A stretch of DNA of 64,000 bases from Campylobacterota bacterium (GCA_030152305.1 JASKOM010000003.1:159915-223914); one strand, 5' to 3'. Numbered from the stretch's first letter, positions 29,166 to 37,435 are shown. Program-made: numbers and translations. The notes: generated by a model from the sequence alone, not told the origin.

Positions 29166-29359
29166 CGGATAGAAGCAAATACGATCCAGCTGTTGATACT
29201 CGTTATTTTAATATAAAAAGCAATTGGCATTGGTCATCAACTATAAGTAAAAGTAATAGTTCCGATTCGTGGGTTGTTGATTTCAGTACTGGTGGGGATG
29301 ACGATTGGACTGATCAGACTAGTAATGATTTCGTGGTTTGTGTCCGAGACACGAACTAA
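29162..29359 (+). pseudogene. Frame-shifted C-terminal tail of the caspase/Lcl gene
   Basis: From the TTA at 29162 to TAA 29357-29359 this frame encodes LADRSKYDPAVDTRYF, then WHWSSTISKSNSSDSWVV and FVVCVRDTN, the expected end of an Lcl/DUF1566 domain. It joins the preceding 27792 gene by a net -1 frame change next to GAAAAGAGTTATATTATTTAG. It may be a real mutation, phase variation or a sequencing error; no standard slippery heptamer is visible. It contains the variable segment described separately. Confidence 0.7.
29237..29350 (+). repeat. Variable-repeat candidate 1 (Lcl domain of caspase gene)
   Basis: This 114-nt block shares with 30308-30419 an identical 24-nt 5' flank (29237-29260) and an identical 22-nt 3' flank (29329-29350, TTTCGTGGTTTGTGTCCGAG and two more), around a 68-nt core that differs. 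Upstream of the block the two genes are only distantly similar. This resembles the variable repeat of a diversity-generating retroelement. Confidence 0.6.
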
Positions 29360-29392
29360 TTTTGAATAAAACAACAAAAATCAAACATTATT

Positions 29393-29477
29393 TTGCGGAA
29401 CAGCCACAGGCTGTTCCCTACGATTTTATTTTTATTTGTTGAATTATTTGTAGGGAATGGTCTGCGACCATTCCGCG
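29393..29477. repeat. Pair of inverted REP-like hairpins upstream of the RAYT gene
   Basis: Two perfect palindromic hairpins, GGAACAGCC-ACA-GGCTGTTCC (29397-29417) and GGAATGGTC-TGC-GACCATTCC (29454-29474), are arranged head to head, each flanked by GCGG/CCGC and CCCTAC/GTAGGG. This is the layout of a REP doublet (BIME), and it sits about 35 nt before a REP-associated transposase gene, which is expected to recognise such elements. Confidence 0.85.
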
Positions 29478-29510
29478 AAAAAGATAAAATAATATAAAAG
29501 GATAAACAAT

Positions 29511-29990
29511 ATGAAAGATTTGCCAAATAGAAAATTAAATAGATTGCAAGGTTTTGATTATTCCCAAAATGGCGGATATTTCGTAACAATTTGCACAGCA
29601 AAATGTGAATTTTCTCTTTCTGAAATAGTAAATAATGGAGTCGCTCTTTCACCAATTGGTGAAATTGTTAAAAAACATTGGTTAAATCTTGAAATATTTT
29701 TTAATAATTGCCATTTAGATCTTTTCGTGATAATGCCAAATCATTTCCACGGAATTATATTTATTGATAATAATTTAAAATCCGACAAACAAAATAGTCT
29801 CTCGAATTTTATAAGAAACTTTAAATCATTTTCGTCAAATGAAATAAATAAAACATTTCAAAATCAATATTTTAAATGGCAAAAATCTTTTTATGATATT
29901 ATTATTCGTGATGAACAATCACTTGAAAACATCAGAACTTATATAATTAATAATCCAATTAATTGGAGTAACGACAAATATTTTAAATAA
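29511..29990 (+). CDS. REP-associated tyrosine transposase (RAYT), IS200/IS605-like
   Basis: A 159-aa Y1-transposase-superfamily protein. It has GFDYSQNGGYFVTICTAKCE at the start, the HUH metal-binding motif in MPNHFHGIIFI, the candidate catalytic Tyr in WQKSFYDIIIRDE, and the common RAYT ending RTYIINNPINW. RAYTs are domesticated single-strand transposases that process REP hairpins; a REP doublet lies just upstream. The ATG has AAAGGA 9-10 nt before it. Complete and apparently intact. It lies between the two broken Lcl-domain genes. Confidence 0.88.
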   Translation: MKDLPNRKLNRLQGFDYSQNGGYFVTICTAKCEFSLSEIVNNGVALSPIGEIVKKHWLNLEIFFNNCHLDLFVIMPNHFHGIIFIDNNLKSDKQNSLSNFIRNFKSFSSNEINKTFQNQYFKWQKSFYDIIIRDEQSLENIRTYIINNPINWSNDKYFK

Positions 29991-30004
29991 ATGGGATCAA
30001 ATAA

Positions 30005-30425
30005 ATGAAATTAAGGAAACAGCTATTTTTTATATTAATATTTTCAATGCCTTTGTTTGCAGATAGATTTGAAATATCTGGAACAACAGTTAAGGATAAT
30101 AGAACTGATTTAATGTGGCAAAGAGAAGGATCTTCAAGAACATTTAATTATAGTTCAGCGATAGATTACTGTAAAAATTTACAACAAGACGGTTACGATG
30201 ATTGGAGACTTCCACATATAGATGAACTGAAATCAATAGTTAATTATGGAGCTTCAAATCCAGCAACTTATTCAGAATTTAGATTAAAAAGTGAATGGTA
30301 TTGGTCGTCAACTATAAGTAAAAGTAATAGTCCCCCGTTCATGGGTCGTTGTTTTCAATGATGGGGATGACAGTTGGTAGTATCAGACTGGTAATAGTTT
30401 CGTGGTTTGTGTCCGAGACCTATGA
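30005..30425 (+). pseudogene. Secreted Lcl/DUF1566-domain protein, broken at the C-terminus
   Basis: The intact frame runs from ATG 30005 to TGA 30361 (118 aa): signal peptide (about 1-19), then DRFEISGTTVKDNRTDLMWQ, the conserved GYDDWRLPHIDELKSI and SEWYWSSTISKSNS. After the C run at 30332-30336 the correct frame shifts by one base and continues as SWVVVF, with an in-frame TAG at 30378-30380, to FVVCVRDL and TGA 30423-30425. One extra base and one stop therefore disable the domain end. A close relative of the Lcl part of the caspase gene 1 kb upstream. Confidence 0.75.
30308..30419 (+). repeat. Variable-repeat candidate 2
   Basis: A 112-nt block matching 29237-29350 in both flanks (24 and 22 nt identical) with a 66-nt variable core (30332-30397). 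In the core most mismatches to copy 1 have an A in at least one copy, and most varying codons keep T in third position, e.g. GAT/AGT, ACT/GAT, GAT/GTT. Confidence 0.6.
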
Positions 30426-30540
30426 AATTTTTTGTTTTTTAAATAAATCGAAATTTCATAGAACATATTAGACACGGCTTTTTGCCGTGGCTGGACCAAA
30501 CCAAAGCACAATCATTTTCCCGCGACAAACAAGTCGCGGG
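30421..30540. repeat. Cluster of three inverted repeats after the second Lcl gene
   Basis: TATGAAATTT (30421-30430) pairs with AAATTTCATA (30451-30460). CACGGC-TTTTT-GCCGTG occupies 30473-30489. CCCGCGAC-AAACAA-GTCGCGGG occupies 30519-30540 and is strikingly GC-rich for this genome. The last two resemble REP-type hairpins but differ from the REP doublet at 29.4 kb. They could be other mobile palindromes or terminators; none has a T run on the plus strand. Confidence 0.7.
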
Positions 30541-30661
30541 TCGCAAAAACACAAAACGATCTATTTGATTATATATGAAAAATCGTTGATAATTTATACA
30601 ACCCACACATCAAATTAAGCTAAGTATTTTTCAGTTGTGGGTATTTCAAAAAGTGATGAAC

Positions 30662-31009
30662 TTAAAAATGGTCTATTGTTAAGTCTTTGTGTTTATGAAT
30701 GTTGGATAAACAAGCTGGAACACAATATTCTTGTTTTGGTTGTTCGCAACTTCCGAAACAGCTAATATTTCCTGAAGATTGCTCAACAGATACATTTCCG
30801 CCTTCTGTATTAGAACACCAAAATTTCCCATATTGATTCGACACACAATCGCCTTTGCCACATTCGGCTTCACCATTTGAATTTATAACAACAGAACCAC
30901 CTTCAAACTTAGAACACCATTTTTGTCCAGAGTCATCTTGACCACAGTGTTGAGCAGATAAATTAACAAACAAACTTAATCCAATAAAACTCATAGAAAA
31001 ATTTCTCAT
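30662..31009 (-). CDS. Small Cys-rich secreted protein with duplicated motif
   Basis: From ATG 31009 (MRNFSMSFIG) the protein is about 115 aa, with a signal peptide ending near VNLSAQ; an upstream start at 31033 would add eight residues and spoil it. The mature part has about 11 cysteines. Two related units are visible, GQKWCSKFEGGSVVINSNGE and GKFWCSNTEGGNVSVEQSSG, each followed by a Cys. No family recognised. It likely folds by disulphides in the periplasm or outside the cell. Confidence 0.6.
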   Translation of the reverse strand: MRNFSMSFIGLSLFVNLSAQHCGQDDSGQKWCSKFEGGSVVINSNGEAECGKGDCVSNQYGKFWCSNTEGGNVSVEQSSGNISCFGSCEQPKQEYCVPACLSNIHKHKDLTIDHF

Positions 31010-31200
31010 AAAATAAAAACCTATACATAGCATGATTGCAAATCAGAATAAAACTTTCTGACTATAACAACTTATTATAACAACTTATTATAACAAAACA
31101 AACGATAATAGTAGGTTTAATCGTTATTCTTAAATTCAAAAAAGCTAAAAATTTTCACATATTTTTTTTAACTTATTTATCTTGAACGAATTTATTTTTA

Positions 31201-31765
31201 CAATTCTTAAATATATGTTTATATATAGTCAAAAGCTCAAAAACCGTAAAAACCACCAACTTTTTATAAATTTTTCGCTTCTGTTTATAATTACATTAAT
31301 ATTTCATTTTTGCGATAAAATCGTGATTTTGACAATTTAGCTTAAGAAAATTATTAAAGTTTGCTTAAAACATAAAAAATGAGTCTATTTTTACAAAGCT
31401 TAAATATAAAATATTTATATCAAAAAATATCGAAAACAAGCTAGTTAAAAATCTAGCTTTTTTTATAAAAATTATATAAATAGTTTTATATTTTATATTT
31501 GCGATAAAACCGTGTTTTTAATACTTTTGCTTAAAAAATATTTAAAGTTTGCTTAAATTTAGACAAAATAGACTTATTTTGCAATTCTTAAATATATGTT
31601 TATATATAGTCAAAAGCTCGAAAACCGTAAAAACCAGCACCTTTTTATAAATTTTTCGCCTCTGTTTATAATTACATTAATATTTCATTTTTGCGATAAA
31701 ATCGTTGTTTTGACAACTTAGCTTAAGAAAATTATTAAAGTTTGCTTAAAACATAAAAAAAGAGT
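31201..31765. repeat. Two direct repeats of about 184 nt plus a partial third copy
   Basis: Copy 1 (31201-31384) and copy 2 (31582-31765) align at a constant offset of 381 nt with only a few substitutions, from CAATTCTTAAATATATG to GCTTAAAACATAAAAAA. Both contain AAAGCTC(A/G)AAAACCGTAAA and TTGCGATAAAATCG. A diverged partial copy covers about 31498-31560 (TTGCGATAAAACCGTG, AAAGTTTGCTTAAA). Short segments around TAGACT(T/C)ATTTT are inverted between the copies. Confidence 0.85.
31438..31464 (+). terminator. Rho-independent terminator inside the repeat region
   Basis: AAGCTAG (31438-31444) pairs with CTAGCTT (31453-31459) around an 8-nt loop and is followed by a run of T to 31464. No open frame precedes it, which suggests a non-coding transcript from repeat copy 1 that ends here. 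Confidence 0.7.
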
Positions 31766-32016
31766 TGATTTTTGTGATTTTTGACTATAAATATATAGAT
31801 ATTCAAAAATGCGATTTTTCGAAAATCGACAATATGGATCTTCAAATTTTTCGTTTAAAATATAACTAGATTTGAATTTGGTGGTTTTTAGCAAAATTAT
31901 GAATATTAGTTGCATATATTTAAAAAATTAGTTACATTTTATTAAAATAGAAATATAAATTTATTTTATAAAAGCCATGCAAAGCAAAATTTTCACATGA
32001 CTTTTATATTAATTGA

Positions 32017-32628
32017 TTAAATTTGATTAACTAACTTTTTAATTTTTAATTGTTTGAAGTCCAACATAGAATTTATGATCGCGATTTCCAGATTTTTATT
32101 ATTAAATAAATTCATAAATTCATTTAAAGAAATATCTTGTTCTTGAAGAAAACCTGATCGTAAATATCTTTCTCTTGTTGTGCCTTTTAATAGCGGTTTT
32201 GTCGGGGTTTGCCAAATATCGTTATATTTAATTGCAATATTTCCAATAGAAAAATCTGTTAATAAATTATTTTTCACAAAAATAGTCTCATCGCAATGAG
32301 CATTAATTAATTTATTAATTTCAGAACGATCTGCGAATTTTAAATTATATTCAAGCTTTTCGGCATTAATAATAGCCACGGTTTCGATATTTTTCTCGAT
32401 ATATTTTATATATTCGATATTTACGATTTGATATTTATTATAAGACACTCGACAGCGATAGACCTCATCACTATTTAATTTAATATTTTTCAACGAATTT
32501 GACAAAACATCAAAAAGCTTTATTTTATTGCCAGATAATTTTTCCAGACTCCAGTCAATTCGCCATTGATGAAAATCTAAATAAAAAAAATTACCATTGA
32601 AAAATTTAATCGTTTCAATTAAGGTCAA
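32017..32628 (-). CDS. Class IV aminotransferase-like protein (PabC/aminodeoxychorismate lyase-like)
   Basis: About 203 aa. It has LIETIKFFNGNFFYLDFHQWRIDWS at the N-terminus and TDFSIGNIAIKYNDIWQTPTKPLLKGTTRERYL (both quoted in pieces), the pattern of short fold-type IV PLP enzymes such as 4-amino-4-deoxychorismate lyase in folate synthesis. TTG 32628 is the likely start (AAGG about 9 nt upstream), overlapping the dihydroorotase-like gene by 14 nt. A divergent member; substrate uncertain. Confidence 0.65.
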   Translation of the reverse strand: MTLIETIKFFNGNFFYLDFHQWRIDWSLEKLSGNKIKLFDVLSNSLKNIKLNSDEVYRCRVSYNKYQIVNIEYIKYIEKNIETVAIINAEKLEYNLKFADRSEINKLINAHCDETIFVKNNLLTDFSIGNIAIKYNDIWQTPTKPLLKGTTRERYLRSGFLQEQDISLNEFMNLFNNKNLEIAIINSMLDFKQLKIKKLVNQI

Positions 32629-33667
32629 TAACTTTACCTTTAAAACTTTGACCAAATAACAGAGATCTATTATCTAGAATTTCAGTAAAACTAGATTCTG
32701 AAATGTCAAAATATATTTTTGGCAAATTAGCAATATCTAAATTTAAAAAACTAGCTACATTTATGGAAGTTAATTTTTCTAATTGTTCAAAAGAGATTAA
32801 ACCAGTTAAGATTAATTTCTCGTAATACAACGAAAGAATACCATCAAGTCCAACGACACCGTATTTAGATTCTTTGAATGACCCGCTTTTATCGGATTCT
32901 GAAATATTATGATGCAAAGAAGTCAGCATATCGATTTCACCGTTTTTTAATAATTCGACAAGATATTTTCGTCCATCTTCATTTTGAAACGGTGGTTCGA
33001 TTTTCGAATAATTATTAAAATTTGAATATTGTTCATCATTAAAGATGAGGTGATGAACCGATGCTTCAAGAAAAACAGCTATTCCTTTATGTTTTGCTTC
33101 GATAACTTTATCAAGAGCTTCATGATCTGTAACACCTTGTAAAAGTGTTTTAACACCAAAATATTTACTCATTTCGATAATAATCGAAACAGCGATTCGT
33201 TCAGCAAGTTGATGTCTAACAGGAAGTCCAAGTTGATAAGCTTTTTCCGTGTCATTTGCAACTCCACCACCATTTAATTCATGATCGATAATTTGACAAA
33301 TAATTGGCTTATTTTTCATTTTGGCATATTCGTAAATTCGTCTTAATAAATTTTTATCAAGATCAGATCGAATAAAAATTGCAAAAACACGATGAGCCAG
33401 AGAACCAATTTCTGAAAGTTTGCCTTCGTCATTAACACCAGCCAAAACAGGAAAAAATTGAGTTTTAGAAATATTTTTTGATAAAGTCTCAAAAAGCGAA
33501 AGTTGTAAATCGTTATTAATCGAAGGTTCGATTTGCGAAAAAGCTCCGCCAACAACAGCATTTTTAAGCATTCGATCAGATAAAGCTTTGAGATTTTGAG
33601 ATGAAATTTTGCCATCTCGAGGAGAAATATTTAAATCGATTAAACCGTTAAGTTCAATTATATTCAT
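32615..33667 (-). CDS. Dihydroorotase-like protein lacking metal ligands
   Basis: A 350-aa amidohydrolase-family protein related to PyrC. Dihydroorotases start with a zinc motif of the type IDLHVHLRE; here the matching region reads LIDLNISPRDG, so both His ligands are gone. KPIICQIIDHELNGGGVAND and EASVHHLIFND correspond to later ligand regions. It is probably catalytically inactive, like the PyrC' proteins that serve as structural partners of aspartate transcarbamoylase (inference from that family). It starts with ATG and is followed by an overlapping class IV aminotransferase gene. Confidence 0.8.
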   Translation of the reverse strand: MNIIELNGLIDLNISPRDGKISSQNLKALSDRMLKNAVVGGAFSQIEPSINNDLQLSLFETLSKNISKTQFFPVLAGVNDEGKLSEIGSLAHRVFAIFIRSDLDKNLLRRIYEYAKMKNKPIICQIIDHELNGGGVANDTEKAYQLGLPVRHQLAERIAVSIIIEMSKYFGVKTLLQGVTDHEALDKVIEAKHKGIAVFLEASVHHLIFNDEQYSNFNNYSKIEPPFQNEDGRKYLVELLKNGEIDMLTSLHHNISESDKSGSFKESKYGVVGLDGILSLYYEKLILTGLISFEQLEKLTSINVASFLNLDIANLPKIYFDISESSFTEILDNRSLLFGQSFKGKVIDLN

Positions 33668-33757
33668 TTTTTTATAGCCTATTTTTAATAGCTATTTTAC
33701 AAAAAAAAGCAGGTAATCCCTTTGCTTTCGCTAGGGAAAATTATATATTTTAATTTT

Positions 33758-34198
33758 TTATTTGATTATTTTTGATTCTTGAAAAGATAAAATTAAAATC
33801 CAAATAACAGCAATATCAATCAAGACATCAGCTAAATTAAAAATTGCAAAATCGAAAAAGCAGTGCCAATAAACATAATCGACGACACCGCCATAAATAA
33901 AACGATCGATAATATTTGATATTCCAGCTCCTAAAACGATCATTGCAGGAGCGAAATATCGTTTATCTGTATATTTAAAAATATATATTGCAACTCCAGA
34001 TAATAAAAATATCTGAATCCATTTTAAATATTCGCCAAGCCATTCAAACATCGAAAAAGCAACACCGCGATTAAAAGTCAAAACGAGAGAAATACATTTG
34101 CTTTCAGCACCGAAACCATTAACAAATAAAAATTTAATCGTTTGATCAATAATCAAAACAGCTAAAAAAATAGCTGATAATTTATAAATATTTGTCAA
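33758..34198 (-). CDS. lspA: Lipoprotein signal peptidase (signal peptidase II)
   Basis: LspA cleaves the signal peptide of prolipoproteins after diacylglyceryl transfer. The 146-aa protein has four transmembrane helices and the family boxes DQTIKFLF, FNRGVAFSMF, GISNIIDRF (catalytic Asp) and FNLADVLID (second catalytic Asp). A TTG start overlaps the aroK stop by 4 nt (TTGA). Several lipoproteins in this window (Pal, the DUF1439 protein) would be substrates. Confidence 0.95.
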   Translation of the reverse strand: MTNIYKLSAIFLAVLIIDQTIKFLFVNGFGAESKCISLVLTFNRGVAFSMFEWLGEYLKWIQIFLLSGVAIYIFKYTDKRYFAPAMIVLGAGISNIIDRFIYGGVVDYVYWHCFFDFAIFNLADVLIDIAVIWILILSFQESKIIK

Positions 34199-34713
34199 GC
34201 ATTTAATCCGTTTAATATTTTCGAAATTACTTCATCGATATTTCTTGATTGAACTTCTATTTTTAAATCAGCAATCGATTCATATAAATCTTTTCGAGAA
34301 ATATATAAATTTCTTGCAAAATCAATATTATTTAACAATGGTCTTTTTTCGATTTCACCTTTAACTTTTGACAATTCTGTTATCATAAAATCGAAATCGA
34401 TATCCAAATAAACGATTTTGCCCATGTCTTTTATATTTTTCACAACTGTCGGAAAACCGCCACCAACGGCAATAACAGAATTATCAATCGAATTAATTAT
34501 TTCGTTTGCAAAATCTCGTTCAAGTTGTCGAAAATATTCTTGACCTTTTGCCTGAAAAATATCAACTATTTTCATGTTTTCTCGCTCTTCGATAACCGAA
34601 TCAACATCAATAAATTTTTTATTTAATATTTTTGCTATTTCAGAACCAACTCGAGATTTGCCAGAACCCATAAAACCGATTAAAATAATATTATTTATAA
34701 CATTTGATTTCAT
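34195..34713 (-). CDS. aroK: Shikimate kinase
   Basis: AroK phosphorylates shikimate at O3 in the aromatic amino acid pathway. The 172-aa protein has P-loop GFMGSGKS (about 13-20), DVDSVIEE, EYFRQLERDF with the shikimate-binding Arg, and VGGGFP. The N-terminus is some five residues longer than usual because the only plausible ATG lies inside the upstream gene (23-nt overlap). Coupled to lspA. Confidence 0.95.
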   Translation of the reverse strand: MKSNVINNIILIGFMGSGKSRVGSEIAKILNKKFIDVDSVIEERENMKIVDIFQAKGQEYFRQLERDFANEIINSIDNSVIAVGGGFPTVVKNIKDMGKIVYLDIDFDFMITELSKVKGEIEKRPLLNNIDFARNLYISRKDLYESIADLKIEVQSRNIDEVISKILNGLNA

Positions 34714-35833
34714 AACCGCTCTCCGTTCTGTTTAATTTATATCGATAATCTTCGGCAATATAAATCATAATTCGATAATCAGTTGAACTTTTTTTCGATA
34801 ATTTCATTTCTTTAAAAATTCCAGTTTTAACATCAAATGTCTGATTCTGAAAAGTTAATTCACGAGCAAAATCGATAACAATTCTATTTGGTCTAATTAA
34901 CATAAAATGTCTGATTTTTTTATCAGTCGTAGCAATTTTGATACTTTTATCTTTTGGATTAAATTCAAATTGCGAAAATCTAGGAGTTCCGATTGAAACC
35001 GTAACAGATTTGCCATCGCCAGAAACCTCATCGTCGTCACTATTTTTATTAGTTTCGTTTTCATTTTGATTTTGATTATTTGCAAAATTAGTTCCAGAAT
35101 CTGAACTCATATCAGAACCAACATTCCAAGCTGAATTATCTGTTTTCGAATTTGAATTCGAACTATGATTGCCATAATTTGCAAAAGGATCAGCATTGTT
35201 TTGTTGATTTTGTGTTTGATGAGTTACGACAATATCACTATCACCAATAGATTTTACTTCACTTTCAACTGTTGAAGTTGAAACATCATTTTTTAAGACT
35301 TTTTCTTCAGCTCCATTTTGAGAAACTGTCGATGAGCTCTTTTTTGTTGTTTTTATAGTTTTAGTAGTTGTAATAACAGTTTGTGAGCTATTATTAACCG
35401 TTGAATTATTTGTATCACCAGTTTTAACTTTTGGCTTTTTATTATCAATAATTTTTTTATTATTATTTTTATTGCTAACAGAAATTATCGGTTTATCGAT
35501 TTTGTTGTTGTTGCTATTATTTTGTTGATTATTAATCACAGGTTCATTAGATAAATAGCCAAAAGATAAATTTTTAGTTGCATCAAAAACACGATTAATA
35601 TCAATTCGTTTTCGATCCATTGAACCGTCATTATTTTGATAAACAACTTCGATAGCTTCGACTATTTTTGCACTTTCAGGCAATTGAAAAGACATTTTTT
35701 GCAATTCATCAGGCTTTTGAACATAATTAGAAGAAAAAGGAATTTCATCAACAGTTTTTTCAGATTGAAACGGATTTTCTCTAGCAACAAGAATAGAAGA
35801 AGCCAAAAGAGTTAATAAAAATTTAGATGCCAT
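34691..35833 (-). CDS. Exported AMIN-domain protein with Asn/Ser-rich spacer
   Basis: About 380 aa from ATG 35833 (AAGG 8 nt upstream; the frame stays open further). Signal peptide FLLTLLASSILVARENPF (approx. 4-20), then a region of low complexity rich in Asn, Ser, Thr and Lys (about 110-275), then an AMIN domain at the C-terminus (IRPNRIVIDFARELTFQ and DYRIMIYIAEDYRYKL). AMIN domains bind peptidoglycan or localise periplasmic proteins. The order recA-eno-small protein-AMIN protein is kept in Campylobacter. Function unknown. Confidence 0.78.
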   Translation of the reverse strand: MASKFLLTLLASSILVARENPFQSEKTVDEIPFSSNYVQKPDELQKMSFQLPESAKIVEAIEVVYQNNDGSMDRKRIDINRVFDATKNLSFGYLSNEPVINNQQNNSNNNKIDKPIISVSNKNNNKKIIDNKKPKVKTGDTNNSTVNNSSQTVITTTKTIKTTKKSSSTVSQNGAEEKVLKNDVSTSTVESEVKSIGDSDIVVTHQTQNQQNNADPFANYGNHSSNSNSKTDNSAWNVGSDMSSDSGTNFANNQNQNENETNKNSDDDEVSGDGKSVTVSIGTPRFSQFEFNPKDKSIKIATTDKKIRHFMLIRPNRIVIDFARELTFQNQTFDVKTGIFKEMKLSKKSSTDYRIMIYIAEDYRYKLNRTESGYEIKCYK

Positions 35834-36131
35834 CTTTATAGCCTTCGTCAGCAGATTTAAGATTAAAATAGCTTCGTTGAAGCCTGATATTATCGTCTTT
35901 AAGTTCAACAATCTCTTTTTTTAAAGTTCTTTTCTCATTTTCAAGTTCTCTCATTAACGAATATGAATTATGTCCGAATAATAAACTATAAATATATAAT
36001 CCAGCAAAAGAAATAAGAGTAAAAGATATAATAATTTGCTTTAAACTAAAAGGTTGGGAAGAGATAAATAATTTTTGAGAACTCTTCCGAATAGAACTAT
36101 CGATCTGATTATAAGCTTCGTATAGATCCAT
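35823..36131 (-). CDS. FtsB/DivIC-like membrane coiled-coil protein
   Basis: A 102-aa bitopic protein: cytoplasmic N-terminus (about 1-30), one transmembrane helix (IIISFTLISFAGLYIYSLLFG, quoted across 33-52) and a short coiled coil (LMRELENEKRTLKKEIVELK, then DDNIRLQRSYF). This matches septum formation initiators of the FtsB/DivIC type, which bridge FtsL and FtsQ at the divisome. Similarity is in layout rather than in any unique motif, so the role is likely but not proven. It overlaps the AMIN gene by 11 nt. Confidence 0.65.
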   Translation of the reverse strand: MDLYEAYNQIDSSIRKSSQKLFISSQPFSLKQIIISFTLISFAGLYIYSLLFGHNSYSLMRELENEKRTLKKEIVELKDDNIRLQRSYFNLKSADEGYKDGI

Positions 36132-36157
36132 GTTTTATATTTTATTTCTTTAATTAA

Positions 36158-37435
36158 TTATTTAAAAAGAGTTGAACCTATATATTCTCCATATAGAACT
36201 TCATCTTCGATATCGAGTAATCGATTATATTTTGCTGTTCGTTCGCCTCGTGCTGTTGAACCAGTTTTAATTTCACCAGTATTTAAAGCAACGGCAAAAT
36301 CAGCAATAAATGAATCTTCGCTTTCACCACTTCGATGACTCATAATACATTTATAGCCATTTCGTTGAGCAAGTCTAACAGTTTGCATTGTTTCGCTAAC
36401 TGAACCAATTTGATTAGGTTTAATTAAAATTGCATTTGCGATATTTTTATTTATGCCTTCAGCAAGAATAGAAGCATTTGTAACAAATAAATCATCGCCA
36501 ACAAGTTGAACTTTTTTGCCGAGTCGATCAGTTAAAATTTTCCAACCTGCCCAATCATCTTCACTTAAACCGTCTTCAATAGAAACAATAGGATATTTCT
36601 CACATAAATCAGCATAATATTCAACTAATTCTTCACTTGTTAGCGATCTATTTTCAGAATGCAAATGATATTTTCCATCTTTTTCGTTATATAGTTCAGA
36701 ACTTGCAACATCAAGAGCGATATTAATTTGTTCTCCAGCGATATAACCAGCTTTTTTAATTGCTTCCATAATTACGATAATTGGTTCTTCATTTGAACTT
36801 AGATCAGGAGCGAAACCGCCTTCATCACCGAGAGCAGTTGATAATTTTCGATCTTTTAATATTTTTTTGAGAACTTGATAAATTTCACTTGCACTTCTTA
36901 AAGCATCGCTAAAATTATCAAAACCAGTTGGCATGATCATATATTCTTGAAAATCAACCGAATTATCAGCATGTGATCCGCCATTTATAATATTAAACAT
37001 TGGAGTTGGAAGAACAACGGCATTTGCACCACCAAGATATCGATAAAGAGGCATATCAAGAGAAACCGCGGCCGCTCGTGCAACAGCCATTGAAACACCA
37101 AGAACGGCATTAGCTCCGAGATTACTATAATTATCTGTGCCATCTAAATTTTTCATAGTTGCATCGATAATTCCTTGATTAAACGGCGATTGACCAACGA
37201 TAATTTCAGCAATTTTGCTATTTACATTTTCACATGCATTTAAAACACCTTTGCCACCGTATCGTTTAGAATCACCATCTCGTAATTCTAAAGCTTCTCG
37301 TTTTCCTGTTGAAGCACCACTTGGAACAATAGCAATTCCGACAGAACCATCACTTAAAACAACTCTAACTCTAACTGTCGGATTTCCTCGACTATCTAAC
37401 ACCTCATCAGCAACAACTGTTTCTATATAAACCAT
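36158..37435 (-). CDS. eno: Enolase
   Basis: Enolase interconverts 2-phosphoglycerate and PEP. The 425-aa protein has [16 protein letters not shown] near the N-terminus, the GDEGGFAP loop, metal ligands in [20 protein letters not shown] and [11 protein letters not shown], the catalytic Lys in [11 protein letters not shown], and the signature [14 protein letters not shown]. It directly follows recA (38 nt). Confidence 0.98.
   Translation of the reverse strand: MVYIETVVADEVLDSRGNPTVRVRVVLSDGSVGIAIVPSGASTGKREALELRDGDSKRYGGKGVLNACENVNSKIAEIIVGQSPFNQGIIDATMKNLDGTDNYSNLGANAVLGVSMAVARAAAVSLDMPLYRYLGGANAVVLPTPMFNIINGGSHADNSVDFQEYMIMPTGFDNFSDALRSASEIYQVLKKILKDRKLSTALGDEGGFAPDLSSNEEPIIVIMEAIKKAGYIAGEQINIALDVASSELYNEKDGKYHLHSENRSLTSEELVEYYADLCEKYPIVSIEDGLSEDDWAGWKILTDRLGKKVQLVGDDLFVTNASILAEGINKNIANAILIKPNQIGSVSETMQTVRLAQRNGYKCIMSHRSGESEDSFIADFAVALNTGEIKTGSTARGERTAKYNRLLDIEDEVLYGEYIGSTLFK

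Larger units (their letters stand above)
31034..32016. other. About 980 nt without a gene, repeat-rich
   Basis: No credible coding frame on either strand; one 65-codon open frame on the minus strand runs through a repeat copy and is rejected. It contains a short TAACAACTTATTA tandem repeat near 31070-31095, two copies of a roughly 184-nt direct repeat, a partial third copy and a terminator. It could hold small RNA genes or the remains of a mobile element. Confidence 0.6.

Noticed and set aside
29140..29170. Programmed frameshift in the caspase gene
   Set aside because: No X-XXY-YYZ heptamer or downstream structure was seen; mutation or sequence error is simpler.
31201..31765. Possible CRISPR or replication origin
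   Set aside because: There are only two full copies of about 184 nt, no short repeat-spacer pattern, no clear DnaA boxes and no dnaA nearby.
31718..31915. 65-codon minus-strand open frame
   Set aside because: It runs through a repeat copy, has no ribosome site and its composition is that of AT-rich non-coding DNA.
27792..32016. Reverse transcriptase of a diversity-generating retroelement in the window
   Set aside because: No open frame with reverse transcriptase motifs was found; the RAYT is a Y1 transposase, not a polymerase.
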